Positions 37,677-52,463 of a stretch of DNA of 64,000 nucleotides are shown in pieces. The DNA lies in NCBI RefSeq assembly GCF_032854445.1, contig NC_088295.1:14497385-14561384 (forward strand). Direction: 5' to 3'. This stretch comes from Liolophura sinensis. Taxonomy: Eukaryota > Mollusca > Polyplacophora > Chitonida > Chitonidae. Under the pieces are notes generated by a model, which saw only the letters and a program-made list of their open reading frames with translations, was not told the origin of the DNA and did not search any database. The position numbers were made by a program, and so were the translations under genes. Numbering within the stretch: the stretch's first letter is position 1; every line of letters starts with the position of its first letter.

Positions 37677-39444
37677 TCATATTAAGTTGCCGGGAAAAAG
37701 ATGATCAGAAACAAAGATCAGAGTTAATTAAATTAGCCGCAGGCTAACTGTCAAATTGAATGATACGGGCAAAACACAGATATTAAATTTCTCTCTCGTT
37801 CTGTTATGTTTGTATCAATAATATATGAGTCGTCGTAGCCGGGTTGTTCCTCCCGGTGCCCAGCGACTCTCCAAATGAAGAATCGATAGAAAACGTATTC
37901 CAACGAAACGAATACATGCAATAGCTCATGATATGTACAAATATCTAACGTGTGGTTAGAAATGACATGCATCGTATGTCATCTGTCCTAAACGACCAGC
38001 TTACTAAAACATGTCTTTATTTGGTTTTCAGCAGATTTTTTGGAAAATCCAGGTATACCTCATATACCAATATCAACAGGTGCCCAACGACAATATCTCA
38101 GATTTGTTAGCATGTAGGTGTAAATGCTTTCATCTCAATGCTGATATCATTTATGAGAATACATGTGTACGAGTCAGGCCGTGGAGGTTGTTCTGTCAAC
38201 CAACTCCTTCGCATACGGAGGGGCAATCACCATAGACACGAGAGAGATGGGGAAGAAATTTGTGAATTTAAAAAAAGGTTTCCAGTACTGCCAGTAGTAC
38301 AAACCCGATTAAACATATATTTTGAAATCTGCCACCACCCACCGTCACCAATGCACAAATAATTCGGATTTCACCAACCCCTGGCTTCTCGTAATTGTCC
38401 GGACACTTTGAAAGAAGATAGACTGGAGATGTTAAAGATAAAAGTTATCGTTAGTGCACTGGTTTAATTCAGTCCACAACACGCATCGTTAGTTGCAACA
38501 CCATTGCAAGTATAGCATTTACTAGATGTCTATCTTCGGTGGCACATATATCGCGAGTCGTCTATGATGATTTGCGGTTATGAAGGAGTATCCAGGGCCT
38601 TGAAGTGTGGCCATGCTACATGATGTATAATATTCTTGTTTATAGACAAAGAAGGCCTATAACCAACACATGCTGAAATTCCACACCACAGGCCCCTGAT
38701 CAATTGCATGTAGTAACAACATCCATAAACTACATGAAATGCAAAGTGTCCCAAAATTACTTTTATAAGAGATAATACAATCAAAGAGTGAAGTCTTGTA
38801 AAGGTATTAAACGGCTTCTATATATACTAACAGAAAACGAGGTATTAAAATCAGTCCTAAAGTATTTCAATACATATTTGTGTAATAGCATTTAACATAC
38901 AGTTTCAGTTAACAATATCAAGCTTTCCATGTACATAACCTGTACGAATTTGTATGAAACAAACATTGTAAAATTTTACTCATAAGTAGTAAAGTGTTCA
39001 ATCTATCCCACATGGATGTCCCTCTATACTACTACTAAAAGAACATTTTGTCAGAACTGGAAGAGTGAGCAGTATGGAGGAAAAAAAAATTTATCACCGA
39101 AGCCAAAGAAATGGGGTCAACCAGAAAAATTTCAGCCTTCGGTAGTACTTCTATAGACATTTCTTTTTCAGTTAAAACCGAAAGCAAAGTTTATATATAT
39201 AAATTAGTGTTTATGTAGGCAATTGGACCTCAAACTCCTATTAGTTCATTTCTTTGTCGTTTCCTGAAGTACAATAGTCGGAAAGAGCATCCAGTGTCCC
39301 TGGACTCAAACCTATATATACACGCTTCCATTAATTAACATAAGGTTAAACCGAAGCAAACGAATAGACATTTACGTCGATAGACTTACATACTGCAGGT
39401 TCCTTTTCACTGAAATAGCTAACATAAATGTTGCAGACGATCTT
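37677..39444. other. AT-rich intergenic DNA
   Basis: A small GC-balanced patch at 37840-37880 lies upstream of the preceding minus-strand frame. Nothing else recognised. Confidence 0.35.
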
Positions 39445-39858
39445 GTCCGGTGTACAAAGAGTACACAAACGTAACTGATAAATGATGAGAGACTGCCTGG
39501 TGTTTACGAAGGGTACAGAAAGGAGACTGATAAATAGTGAGAAATTTTGTGGTTTTTATGATGAGTGCCCAAATGCATTAGGCCAATAAATGGTAGGACA
39601 TTTTCTGGGTTTCACAAAGAGTACACAAACGTGGCTGATAGATGATGAGAAACTGTCTGGTGGTAACGAAGAATGCACAAGGCAACTTAAAAATGGTGAG
39701 AAATTGCCTGGTTTTCACGAAGGGTACACAAAGGGGACTGATAGATGATGAGAAACTCTCTGGTGTTTACGAAGGGCACACAACAGGGACTAGTAGATGA
39801 TGAAGAAAAAATTATGTTCTTTTCAGAAAAATACACAAATGTAACTGATAAATGATTA
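39445..39858. repeat. Degenerate ~52-bp minisatellite, about eight units
   Basis: Units repeat the order TGTTTACGAAGGGTACACAA, then GGGACTGATAGATGATGAGA and AACTGTCTGG. Unit starts lie near 39451, 39501, 39552, 39609, 39661, 39711, 39764 and 39818, so spacing varies from 50 to 57. Confidence 0.85.
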
Positions 39859-42152
39859 ATAAAGTAAAAATTATGGATTATAAAAAAAAAAAGTTACTTT
39901 AGACTTAGATCCACTTAGATAAGTGTAAGTCCAAGACCATGTATGTTGTAGAGGTATGAAGTGCGCTTATCTAAGGGCTACTTAAAAATAAATACCCTTC
40001 ATGACCGCTGGTTCAGGTTAATTTGTGAGGTACTTGGTTATGCATGTGCGGCTGTTTCCCTCGCGCTTGGTCTGTTATCATTCACCAACAGATATGTCTC
40101 TCATCGTATACTGTAGTGAAACAGAACTAACAAACTGTTTGATCACAAGTGTACTGTCCACAGTTACTAATAACCCAGCCTGGCAAAGAGATAACGTGCT
40201 TATTTGTATGCACCAAAAACCTTTATCTTTCCTATATATGCATGATACAAAACTTCGGACGTTTCCCTTCAGTGCCATACCCCCTGGAGTAGTAAACCAC
40301 AGCATAGAGATTCACTCCATAGTTTAAGATTCTTTAACATCACCGGCGTATTATGATCCTTTCATTTTAGTCCACAGATCCGTCGTCTCATGCAGATAAT
40401 GTAATGTAGGGCAGATCTCATTGTGCATAAAAAAAAGATTCTTCAGCGGTGTGTAAGATAAAACATTGGTTTCGGTTTTAAAGAAAGAGACCCCTCAAAG
40501 CGGAAGTAGGAATTACTAGGAGGACCACTTAAAACAATGAATGAAAAGATGTTCATTTATGCTTTAATGTTTTTTAATGAGAGTTAAAGGCTATCAAATG
40601 TTTTAATTCTAAGGTGGGTTTATGAACCATATAATACCAGTGTTTAGGAACTCTGACGTCACTGGAAGTTTTTCCATCTCTAACCACAACATTAAATGTT
40701 GAAATAGCTCTTTTTAGCTATGAGTAAAAGATTACTGCAATATTATTCTCCAAAATTCTTTCCTTCTGGTGAAATAAGGCAAAAATGGTGATATGACGTC
40801 AGAGTTTCCAAACACCGTCAGTACTGCCAATAAAACCCATAATATAGAATTCTAGCACATGGATACCTTTAGCAGCCTTCATAGAATTTAAAAGGGTTAA
40901 CGACAATATTTATGTTTAGTTACATGTCTGATGAAACTTACTTCATATTTTAGCTTTCTTTTATAATAATATATAACTATGCACGCGGTGTTCCATGGTA
41001 CATAAGTTTAAGGTAAGCAACATTCAGAAATCAATATATTGTGTGTTATTGACAATTAACTCTCTGCAAAGACTCTTACTTGCAGAAGGCATACACACTT
41101 AAATCTGTAATGGATAAAATTTATGTCATTTTGTCTATATGAAATTCATATCAAGCTGACAGTAGAGGGTTGAGTATATCATCGCAAATAGTATTTATCG
41201 CAAGTAGTGTAGACTAAAATACATGATAATGATTGTAAAGGACAAAAAGTTTCTCGAGGTTCTCATACCAGTGGTTGATAAACTTTCTCTACGTTCGCTC
41301 GCAGTACACTAATGAGAGCATATACTAACAACGTGACTCGAGAGCTGCCAAACGATCCTTATACGTGTAACTTCAAATGAACTTCCGCTTTGAAGCCAAG
41401 TGCCGGACATAAGATTTTTCTTCGTAATTACTAGTTTGTCTATCAACTTTTAACCAAAGCTTCATTAGATAAAACATCGTGTTTTAGCCGTGCCAGTGTA
41501 TCATTAGAATAACCCTTAAGCTGTCTTTTTCTTTCTTAATAAATCGATAAAATCCAAAATGGCCACCGTTCGATGTATGCTTTGCTAATTTTCTGGCGAC
41601 TGAGACTGCCTTCAAAAGTAACCGAATTAGCTGAGAGCCAGGTATGTCTTTTGTTTCCATCCGTTACCTGCTCTGCCTGAACGTCATTTGAAAGAAACGG
41701 AGAAGGCAATCTATTCTTTGAGTCTTTTAACTACCTGGTCACCGACAAGAGTGCGCGTGTCAAGGTAATCACCTGGTATTTGACGGACTGCTCCTTGTCA
41801 CTCGGACTAAAGCCGACTTAGTCTTATTGTGATAAGACAGGTTATTAATTAAGCGATACGAAAAATGGTTTCGACAAGAAATCAAGCGCCATATGTAGGA
41901 GATTCTTCCACTGACAATATACATACTCAGTATATAATTAAAGAGTCAAAAAAACATTTCTGACAAAGTCATAGGGATATTTTGGCACGTGGAGCGAAGT
42001 TATATTGGATTTTTAAACTTAGACTGGCTATTATGCACATTTAATTGAGGAAGCATGCAGTAGATATGACAGCGTCATAGCAAGAAACTCTTTCAGAAAG
42101 TCACAAATAAAAAGTTTTTTGTTTAAGAAAATCTTATTTGAAAGTTTTCTTC
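39859..42152. other. AT-rich intergenic DNA
   Basis: No gene recognised. Open frames here are short and AT-biased. Confidence 0.35.
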
Positions 42153-42352
42153 NNNNNNNNNNNNNNNNNNNNNNNNNNNNNNNNNNNNNNNNNNNNNNNN
42201 NNNNNNNNNNNNNNNNNNNNNNNNNNNNNNNNNNNNNNNNNNNNNNNNNNNNNNNNNNNNNNNNNNNNNNNNNNNNNNNNNNNNNNNNNNNNNNNNNNNN
42301 NNNNNNNNNNNNNNNNNNNNNNNNNNNNNNNNNNNNNNNNNNNNNNNNNNNN
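42153..42352. other. Assembly gap of 200 N
   Basis: Exactly 200 N, likely a fixed-size placeholder. The same 18 bases flank it on both sides (42135-42152 and 42353-42370). Confidence 0.99.
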
Positions 42353-42370
42353 TATTTGAAAGTTTTCTTC

Positions 42371-45300
42371 TTAAAACATTTATATGTGAAAATGTCTGTG
42401 GTAAAAAGACACTTGCATATAAAGCGAAGAGCATTTGCAGGAAAAGTTCTCAAAACCTTTGAGTCCTTATGTTTTACCGTCAGTAGTTTTGTGTAAATAA
42501 ATTATTGAAATGGCAGAAAGTCATGCACCGATTGTAAACGTGTGCTTGTGTCAAAATTTGAGTTTGTCTTCCAGTGTTGACGCCTTTGTCCGTTTGTTTT
42601 ATCTGTTTTGCATTTGAAGGAATGAATAAATGATTTCAAAATTTGCTGAAAAATGAAATCTTAATACCCATTATAAAGTTGTGTGTGATAAACTCTGATT
42701 TTTACTGATAAATGAAAAGTTATATCGCTTATCTATTAAAAATTAAGTGTGGTCACCTAAAAGTGATTTGTGGTCAGAGTTACTGTTCATAAGTGTTTAT
42801 GCATGAATCTTAACAATTACAAGCGAACAAGAAAATTTATAAATTGAAGTTATTTGTCTTGTCCAAATCGTTAAAAGTTCACCCGTTGTACCCACTGAGT
42901 TATCGTGATGAGCAATGCCTAGAGACAACAGATTTGTGAGTGAAATGTTTTCCGAAACTAATTCTAAGGTCGTGAGATCAATAAGTTAAACTACTTTGGA
43001 GAAGATAAAACCATAGCGGTAAGGCGCACAAAGCACGGGTTTGTCGTCTTGATGGGCTCTCGGGGCGCCGGGGATGACCGGGCCAGCAGAGCGGATTGTC
43101 TCGGGCTGATTAACCTGAGAGTGGGAACAGCGGAGACTAAGTCGGGAGAAGGGGGAGATGTGAAGGCCGAGCCATCAACTAGCCCTGATCAACACGCCGC
43201 TATTCTTCTCTAGCAGCCGACTGTAAACCCACCAACTTCTTTCTCAAAGTCGGAGAAAATTAGCAGTGGCTTCTCTAGGCGAAATGTTGACAAGATATTA
43301 TAGGTTACATTAGGCCACTAATGCGGAAAATTAATTACGGTCTAGTGTATGATTCTTGTCCCGAACACAATTACCGTGTAAGAAAAGTGTGTTTGGAGAG
43401 GATATTTGGAGGTTGAGTCAAGAAGAAAGGAAAATTCCCTACGGACTATCGCCTGGGGACCATTACTTTATCAAGGCGGCACTGCAATAAAATTGTCTAA
43501 TTCTCCTTCTATTATAGATTCGGCTGACATGCTAACCGGTACAAATTGTGTTAGCTATTTTCCTCAAGTCAAATTAGAAGGTAGGACTCTATTTACACAC
43601 TTTATTTCCATTTATAAATTGAGTCAACAGAGATCGGTATTACTGGACAAATACGAGAGAATAAGATAGGCGGAGGGTTGGAAGTTTGTAAATGAAAGTG
43701 TTGGGCCAATCTCACGGCTTAACTATCTTTTGTCAGGATCAAATTGAGTCCCGTCATCGCATCAAGCGACGCAATCACGCCAGGCTGCACCAAAGGTCAA
43801 ATCTCGGCTTCACACAAGGTAATTCTGACACCCACCTCACAAGCAGCGGCTCACACAAAAAATGTCTTCCACAGATTCGATAATCATCTGAGAAACTGTA
43901 ATTTCAGCATTCAAACTGCCCGTGTGATTCACGTAAAATGGTTTATTAACATGCTTTTGCTGTGCGCCTGTAATAAGATTGGCGAAATGTATGAAACGAA
44001 ATACATGTATATGCATATGTATATGTATATATGCAGACGTTTTGACGCATATTATATATTAACAGTTATAAATTCAGAACTTTTTGACGACGTTTCAGCA
44101 TTAAGAAAGGAATTATCTATAAAATTAATATAGCTAAAAAAGTTGATTTTGTCATGTGTGAAGAAGGGACAGGAAAAACGTTGAAATCTTTTCATCTATT
44201 GTATTTATGAATCAACGCATTCACGCACGTCTCGAAAGTAACATTTTGCCTTAACATGCATATATTCGGAACTTCGGTACGCCTTTGACCACCATCCCTC
44301 AGATTACTCAGAACTGACCATAGCTATGCACTCCTTAATCTCAACGTATGCCACTCACGGTTTGTCTTATTTCTCTGCACGCTTGCGTAAAGTCCAACAA
44401 AGTATGGCCAGTTTATTTGCGCATACTGCGTGTTCCTTGAAGCAAACTGAGTTTGTCCTTGTAGAAGTTGCCCGAAGTGTTATTGTCTCCATTAGAACTG
44501 ATCTAGGCAGATGTTTGGCGTATAATCCCCTCCCCTCGGGTCCGGCTCGGCCCGATGGAGGAGGCAGGGAGGCTGAGGTAGCCCGGGGGCTCTCGCTGTA
44601 CGGAGGGGTGTGAATGTACCTCTGGCAGTGCGACGACCTGTGAAAAACGGGAAGCCCAGGTGGCAGTGATCTGAGCGCTGACATGAGGGACTCTAGCACA
44701 AATAACCAAACGAACGAGGTTATTATATTAGATCCTGAATCATAGAATAATGAGCTGAGTGGAAAATAATTTGCCACTTGATTTTACAATCAATTGTCCC
44801 AGAATAGAGTTGTAAATAGGCAAAACGTAATTATTGTGTTCAATGAGCTATAAACCCCTTGTGCAAATTGTATTAACTCGTCGGTCGTCTCCGCGACGTT
44901 CCGACACGATATGAGGTAATGAGCTCCCGGAGACAAGTTATTTTACCCATTGATGTTATATAAGCCTTTCCTAATGTAACTGAGAGATAAAGGACTGGAG
45001 AGTCCCCACTGAGATTTGCACCTCATATATACCTATCTGATACCGATATACATCATTTAGTACTCGTCTCACTTTTTCCATTATTAAACCTGCAGGGAGG
45101 GTTAACACTGGAAGCGGAGCGAAAACCACTTGATAAATTTCATACACGTTATTGCGTTTTGTTCTTGACGTTACTTGCCTGGTCACCGGAATAGAATTAC
45201 ACTCATCTCCGATACCACACATTTTTTACAGATGTGTTATAAAGTCTATCGCATCATTTGGAACTTTCCAACAAAAGTTACAATCGCTCTGAAGATTTAA

Positions 45301-46724
45301 AAAAAAAGCAGGAACATACAATTTCGAATAATAATGACACTTTTATCGTGATCAATAAAACACAAACTTGCTTTTAATAAATGTTCAGCTTCGATATCTT
45401 ATTATTAGTCGAGCCAATAATTGAAATAATTCACATCTTTTGTGGTCTGCTGTATATATCAGGCATATTTTGTGAACATAAAGTCATCGTTTTTATAGAT
45501 ATTAGTTTTAATTTTTAATTCGTAATCTGTTTGGTATCACGGTATGAATTAAAACTTGAACTAGCTGTCGCCGATTTTAACCTCCAAAAGATGTACAAAA
45601 GTCTTTCACTTTCATTAAATGCACGAGGCAGTGATGTTTTTGGATGCGATCCAACCATTTTTTTTTTGTTTCAGATGTTCAGATATAAGCTCATGTACAT
45701 AAAGGGAAAATCATGCCTGACGTGCAGACTGCCTATAAACTAAGGTCATCACCAAAAATCAAACAAACACCTAGACTAGAGCAGTTTTAATCAATCGATC
45801 ATGGAATGGAGAGCGTGTGAGGCTTTAAAATCATACATTACAAACCTTGCAATCACTAAGAATCTGTACAGGAAAACGTTACACATAGCCACAGTCATTA
45901 GGTAATGTAAACACATGTCCATGCATATAAACAGGCACTGGTTAAACGTTAAATGAAACACACTGCATGGTTACAAGTAAAGGCAAAAATCCATTATAAA
46001 TAACACCCGCGTGAAAATAAATTTTTAGTGTGTAATAAATACTGTATCAATACACTTAAAACATTGATGAAATATGGAAGACGCCTGAAATTACACTGGA
46101 TGAATTCAACCATCCCGTGAACTGTACAAAACATGTATTAATGAAGAGCACTACAGAACTATTAACTTATAAATGTTCACGGGAATACCAAATGTAAATA
46201 CAAATACATAAACCGAAAGACTAACTAACAGTAAACGAAGAAGGCGTTCGTATGACAGACGAAGTAACAGTGTCAGTGAAGGAATAGGGTAACGTAACTA
46301 TCGAAATGGTACACAACATTTTGCACATAATGAAATCGCTGATGATTTCTCCCGAAATTTGTGAAGGATTGCTTCAAAATGCTCCCCTCTCATAATTCCG
46401 GTGTTTCAAGTTCATTCGCCATATTGGTTAATCTACAGGCCTTTTCAGCACAAGATTATAACAATATTCCAGTTACATGTATAATCAAATTTCTCCGTTG
46501 AATCTGCTGTTTTCGTCTTTTTATTCTTATTAGCTTGTTTAAGCAGTGCACAAAGCGCCGAGCTCAGAGGTCCTAACTCATTTTGTAAATCCTTTGTATG
46601 CCTCGGCACGGTAATGAACTCGTGCCCGCCAATTCAACAGGCGGACATCCTTATTTGAGTATCCTTTTTTGCCTGTCACTGTGGTCGTCCTTACGTGTGG
46701 GATCACAGCCCTTATTTATAAATT
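42371..46724. other. Gene-free stretch with GC-rich islands
   Basis: Islands at about 43010-43260, 43400-43880 and 44320-44960 contain overlapping open frames on both strands, as GC-rich DNA often does. None has family motifs. Regulatory function is possible (inference). Confidence 0.3.
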
Positions 46725-47035
46725 AATTTATTTCTCTGCTTTTTATTTAACGCCGTACTCAAGAATTTTTGACAGAGGTCAGTTTTATGCATTGGAAGTT
46801 TAAACCGCATGGTTTACCCTGGGAATAATACCGAACTGTTTGAGAGCACTCCCATGTATGACGTACGCTGCGCAAACGGGCACACGGGCGTCGTTGGTCG
46901 CTCATTTTCACTTAGGCTACACATAGCAAGAGTGGGTGAACGTTCAAAGTCTCTGTCCAAGGGTGGGTTTGAAGCCGTGCCTTGCGATCCTAACAACGAA
47001 AAGGCAGGTACGTTAGCCGCTCAGCCACGTTCCCA
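46725..47035 (-). mobile_element. SINE with tRNA-Leu-like head, antisense
   Basis: On the minus strand: head AACGTGGCTGAGCGGCTAAC (A box) and GGCTTCAAACCC (B box), a divergent middle, then TTCTTGAGTACGGCGTTAAA and an A-rich end. The tail matches the main SINE; the head resembles leucine or serine tRNA. Confidence 0.65.
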
Positions 47036-47455
47036 TTCCTTATTGTTTCTTCCTGCAGTCTGAACATCTTGCTCTGTGACGAAACTGCGCTGCTTGCCAT
47101 TCATGCTGACATAAAATCAGAGAGGAAGATTCTAGACCCTACATCTTACATTTAACATGATACGGTAAATTATATTTTCTCCTAAAATCTCATCTCGAGA
47201 GTAACCACTCCGTTACATACGATACACACATATCGACCACCCATTAAAATGTATTTTTATACCATTACACGACTTTAATTTAGTTTATGGTATATATAGG
47301 TAGTAACATATTCTTGTAACTGTTGGAGAAATGAAGAACACTTTTTTAAAGAATTCTCAAAAAAGAAAGGACGTTTTAGTTAATCACTTCATGAAGAATG
47401 GCATCACTAAGTGGTAAAGCTGGTGAACATATATTAGCCAAAGTGGTCAACATAT

Positions 47456-47531
47456 GTTTATTTATTTATATGATGGCCGTACTCAAAAATATTTCGCTTA
47501 AACGACGGCGGTCTGCATTATGGTGGGGGGT
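47456..47531 (-). mobile_element. SINE 3' end, antisense
   Basis: TTTATTTATTTATATGATGG, CCGTACTCAAAAATATTTCG and CTTAAACGACGGCGGTCTGC are a diverged reverse complement of the SINE tail, ending in GGTGGG of the body. Confidence 0.7.
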
Positions 47532-50500
47532 AACCAAAAGATAGTCAGCATATACATGTGAACAGATGATCACATTCCTAATAAATGCAAGCATATATAT
47601 CATATTAAATATATACTTCATTGCAGTGAAGGGTAAGTTGTTATGATCTTAATATTAAGTATGGCTTAAGTAGAATTAGGTGAGTAAAATACAGCGGTGT
47701 TTATGTAGTAGCAATTTATTAGTCGGCATTCACTGATCTAGAATGGTGTTTTGTCATCACACTTAATATACAGTTACATTAAAACAATGCAAAGGGACCA
47801 GGTCTCGCTAACGGCTCCTTAGCCCACCAGCAGAATCCTGGTTTATGTAGGAAATTAATAAATCGCAAAAGATTATACAATGTAAAATCATGCAAAAAAA
47901 TGACGACAGTGTGATACAGTTATTCTCACGTATTCCGGCCTCTTTGTCAATTTAGCATATATTAGCATAATATATACTTACAAGGTCATTTTAAAGACAC
48001 ATGAGACATAAATAAATATTTATTGCTTTTCTGCATAATGGTTTAGTCTTGATTTGTTTATCACAAGGCGGCTCTCGAATATACTTTTCTAAAGAATTTA
48101 TTTTGTCATAACAAATACATTAATTTTTGTTCCTCTGACACCATGCATTTCATATACATACAGGCGTATTTACCAAATTGTCGCGCCTTTGCCAATGTTC
48201 AAACAAAACAAACCTTTCAACTGAGCAACAGAGGCTTTTAAAGTAAAAAGCCGTTAATAAAGTTACTTTCCATTTAGAACAGATTCATTTGACAAATGTT
48301 GTAATAGCGGCGTTATTCATGTCGCACTTGCTGCACTGACATTGTAAAGCATGACATGTTTGTTAAAAAAGAAGTGGAAGAAGATGGCAACAGGAGAGTT
48401 TTGTAGTGCAGAGGAAGGTGCTGGGTTGGTCGGCGAGAGAGCGGAGGAAGGTGACTCTGCGATAAAAACAATTAGCCAGCTATATGAAGTAATCGAATTT
48501 TCTTCACATTAATGAAGGCTGTATTTTCTCACTGCTGACAGTTGAAAGCTTCAAAGCCACAATAGTTCAATTCTGGAGCGACTCATCCGAGTATATTAAA
48601 CAGACTCGATTGGATCACAAGAGTGCCAGATGACACGGAAATATTTTTAACAAATATCAGAAATATCAAATATCAGATTATCTCTAGGAACGTCGAGAGA
48701 AAATTATGACTTTACAGGAAGGTCAAAGGAAAAACAACGCGCCGCATGAGATGAGGCAGAACTTTACAATGTTGGAGCGTTAATCATAATTTTTTTTTCA
48801 TTTCACTGACGAACAAAAATTATTAAAAAGTTATGTGCTTGCAGACTATATATTTCATGTGTCCAAAATTTATGTCTCTAATTGTATATATAACTGAATC
48901 ATAAACCAAATGAATTTATAAATACCAGCACGATGGAATTCCATTGCCATTGATCTCCAACAATAAATGACCTTAACTATGACCTTTTTCGTTTCAAGAA
49001 ACCTTTGAAATTCCTACGGTTTAGTGGCTACACCTTCATAATTTGGCCGGCAGTGTGCACGGTGGAGTACAGTATCAAGTTCCGCAGATCCTAGCATCTG
49101 CCTGTCACCATTGGTAATAATCCGCTGATTTGCTCATGCTACATGCGATATAAAACAAAGATTAGGCGGCTAAGAGCTCTCGCTGTGCTTCTGCGGAGAG
49201 GACACCTTGCACAGCGAAAGATGAGATGGCCTAATGAGCGGAGTGTAATCTTTTCATAAAATATGAAAATCTTGTCGGCCGCCCTTGATGATATCGGCGG
49301 TAGATCAGCCGATTGTCTAGCAAGGCTATCCTCACTCACCACAAGGGCAGCGCATCACTGATGAAGTCTCAACTCCGTCGACCAATCATGGCATACTTTA
49401 TTAGGCACGTGAGCGCGCGGGGTCTCTCGACAGAAGGGCTAATTTGATTTGCCAAAAGTCGACACCCAAGTAGCAGTGAAGAGAGTGGTGGCCATCAACA
49501 GTGCCATCACTTGCCGGCCGACTGTCAGACTCCAGTGATCGGAGAGCTCGTGTTTTGTTTGAGCCTGTGACTTCCTGTGCTGTTACAATCTTGTGTCAGG
49601 TGAGTAATCAGCGATATTCTGATGGCAGTGCCACAGGTGATCGGACCGCGTTACAACAGTTGTCAACCAGTATACAGCAGGTTTACTGTCGTATTTACCA
49701 TCGTGTTATAGTCATGTTGCTATTGTCGATGTTCATATTATTGTTACTAGTGCATATGCGCCTGTATATATAGGAGGTGATACTGTACATGTGTACGTAT
49801 AAAAGATGAAAACGCCAGTATAACATGAAATGTGCCAACGTCTGTGTGTAGTGTGTCTGACAGTGCAGTATGTACGATGGCAACCTTGATACAAGTTGCC
49901 GGCATACTTACGTAAAGCGACTAAGAAGAGCGTCAATATTAATATTGCCCGGGTACATTGTTCATATCAACATTTCATTCATGATGATATTAACAATAAC
50001 ATTGCCCATTACATCTCTCCATAATAGCTTTGTGTCTTCGGAACAGAAGTGTCAGTCTAAAATTGATATTTCTGAAAAATAATGCCAAAGGGATACGCTC
50101 ATTTCCCTGTAGAAATAAGTTACGATGCCGTCTAAGGCGTGGAGGTCACCAAAAGTCGACACGTCACATGAAGGAAGCAGTGAAGAGCCTGGGTAGTAAC
50201 ATCTTTAATCATTGTTGATCTTGTGGCGCGGTTGCAACCAACATATTAGCCCATTTCCTCTGAGGTGTATATACACAGATATTAGTTTGTAGTACTGCAT
50301 TCGTATGTCAAAGCCGCAGTTGTTATGTTATACAACGACTGCATCGTAAATTTAATCAGCATCTGTCATCCAAAAACGATGTTTTTAGTTGATTAAAACC
50401 ATTTATTATACCATCAGTCTTGATCTGAACGTGCACAGGTAAACAACGAATCTTGTTGCAAGGCATTTTCGAGAAAGAGGATCCGTCATCGGTCTCCAGT

Positions 50501-52463
50501 GATGTTAACAAGACATTGTTGGCATCCCAGGCGCTAAATCCACGTTAAATTTTAAACTATAACGGAATGTTATCCATTTATATATCCTTTGCGTTTTCAT
50601 TATAATATCTCATACATGTAACCACCATCTAGGTTTATACACTCAGTAATGTTGTTACAGTTAATACGCCGGGTTAAACAGAATTTGACTCAATTCTCAA
50701 ATAGCAAGACACAAATCCTGAACATTCCGTTTTCTGTGGAACGAAGTTTTAAAATGTATGCTTCATAATGGATTATTTACGTACACTGGCTTTTTGTAAA
50801 GGCGTGTTGTTTACCTATTTGTCATTATTTCACCTGAAGGTACATGCTAATGTATAGACGATCCATTTAATTTAATATGCGCAGTGTTAAGTCTTTATAA
50901 ATTAGAAAACTATCAAATTGTATACCGTGGAAAAAATAATAATGTCACAAAAACAAAGGAATAATACATCTCTTAAATGTTTCATTATCTTTTTCAAACT
51001 AATTTTGTAATATGATTGTTTTTGGGGGTTTTTTTTGTATTCTACAATTTTTCTGGTATCGAATCGAACCGGCGAACGGCTGTACGGTATACAGTTGACG
51101 AGGCTGAATAGCACACGATAGGGGCTCTCACCTCACCATCACAGCGCCGGCTTACACCGACCCAGTGTACATATTAATTATTGAAACTAATTTCAAGATT
51201 AAACATTATCGCAATGACGATCCCCCAGGGGGCGCGGTTTAAAGAGAGTAATGAGCTTTCGTTTAAATGACCCCTCGTTCCTCATTTATTAAGAATGGGC
51301 GTCTGGCCAGATTTGCTCTTCCCCGTTGAGACGATAACGGCCTATGAGCGAGATGCGTCACACTAAAACACAACTCCGGAAATCCGGACTACAAACCTGC
51401 GTGGCCGCAATCACCGGAACACCGCACCCTAACACGGAAAATCCCGAGTTCAAAATTTGTTTGTTCTATATGTTCTCTTTTGTTTTTTGTTATTTTATGA
51501 AGCTGCGTACTTTCATCTACTTGAGATAGGCTCGTATTTGAAAGAACTTAATATGTCTTTAAAGTGTTTCTTTCGAGGTAACCTTTCTGTGTAAATGTAC
51601 CTATTTAATATAACAACAAGCAAATTCTTCTTTTTCAAATATTTTTTTTCTGTCAATAAGATTATGCCACACAAAATGCTACGGGTATTTTGACAAAAGT
51701 GTATCCATATGTGGAAATATAAAAGACTTAGGATATAAACAGCTTTAAGCATGGAGAGTAAAACCAGAGCGGCGATGACAGCCTGATAACTGGCAAAACA
51801 CTTTTCGAAAGTATACCCTTATATGATTTAAGTGCATTATACTAGCTAAAAAATATTGCTAAAAAATTCAACTCTTAAATTTGGATAAGGGCATTTTGAA
51901 AAACAAATGCCGTAACTCTTGCCTTTGGTTAACTGGGTTTCGTAATGTTCTCAAGTACACGACTCAATAAATCAAAATAGCCTGTGCAAAAACAAGTCTC
52001 GATTTACCCATGAAAGGGAGACGATTTTCTCCGAGACTTTCCGGCCTTTTAATCGGCAGTTTCCGGAGGCGTTTCACCCGCCTAATGGAAGCGGACAGCG
52101 CGTGGTTGAGTTTGTCAACTCCGAGACTCAGTGTCATCAGTCGCCATCAGGGGGAGACACGTGTCCCACACGGCATCACTACTATACCCCGCCTCTGTGC
52201 TTCAAACGTCACCGTGTGTTTTACTTTAACACAATGATTTCCGACACAAAACCGGATCGGCTTCCAGGTTCGATTATAACATGTCCGTCTGAAATTCGTA
52301 CAGCTGGTGCCTGTATAGTGAGAATTTACCCCTTCGCAGGAAGTAGGCCCATTTTCATTATACCTTAAACGATTTATTGTCTGGGTTTTTTCACATCTTA
52401 AAATCGTGAAACTAACGCTCCACTAATCAACTATCTCTCTCGCTCTCTCTCTCTTCTCTTTAG
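47532..52463. other. Region upstream of the Drgx coding exons
   Basis: Probably holds the Drgx promoter and any non-coding first exon, since coding exon 1 is preceded by a strong acceptor. GC-balanced islands lie at 48360-48490, 49030-49460, 51110-51430 and 52000-52340. No TATA box or start site can be assigned. Confidence 0.35.

Noticed and set aside
42031-42496. Long frames across the gap
   Set aside because: They are artefacts of translating N as X.
44367-44777. A 136-codon minus-strand frame
   Set aside because: Overlaps a plus-strand frame of 95 codons and another minus-strand frame in GC-rich DNA. No motifs; more likely a non-coding island.
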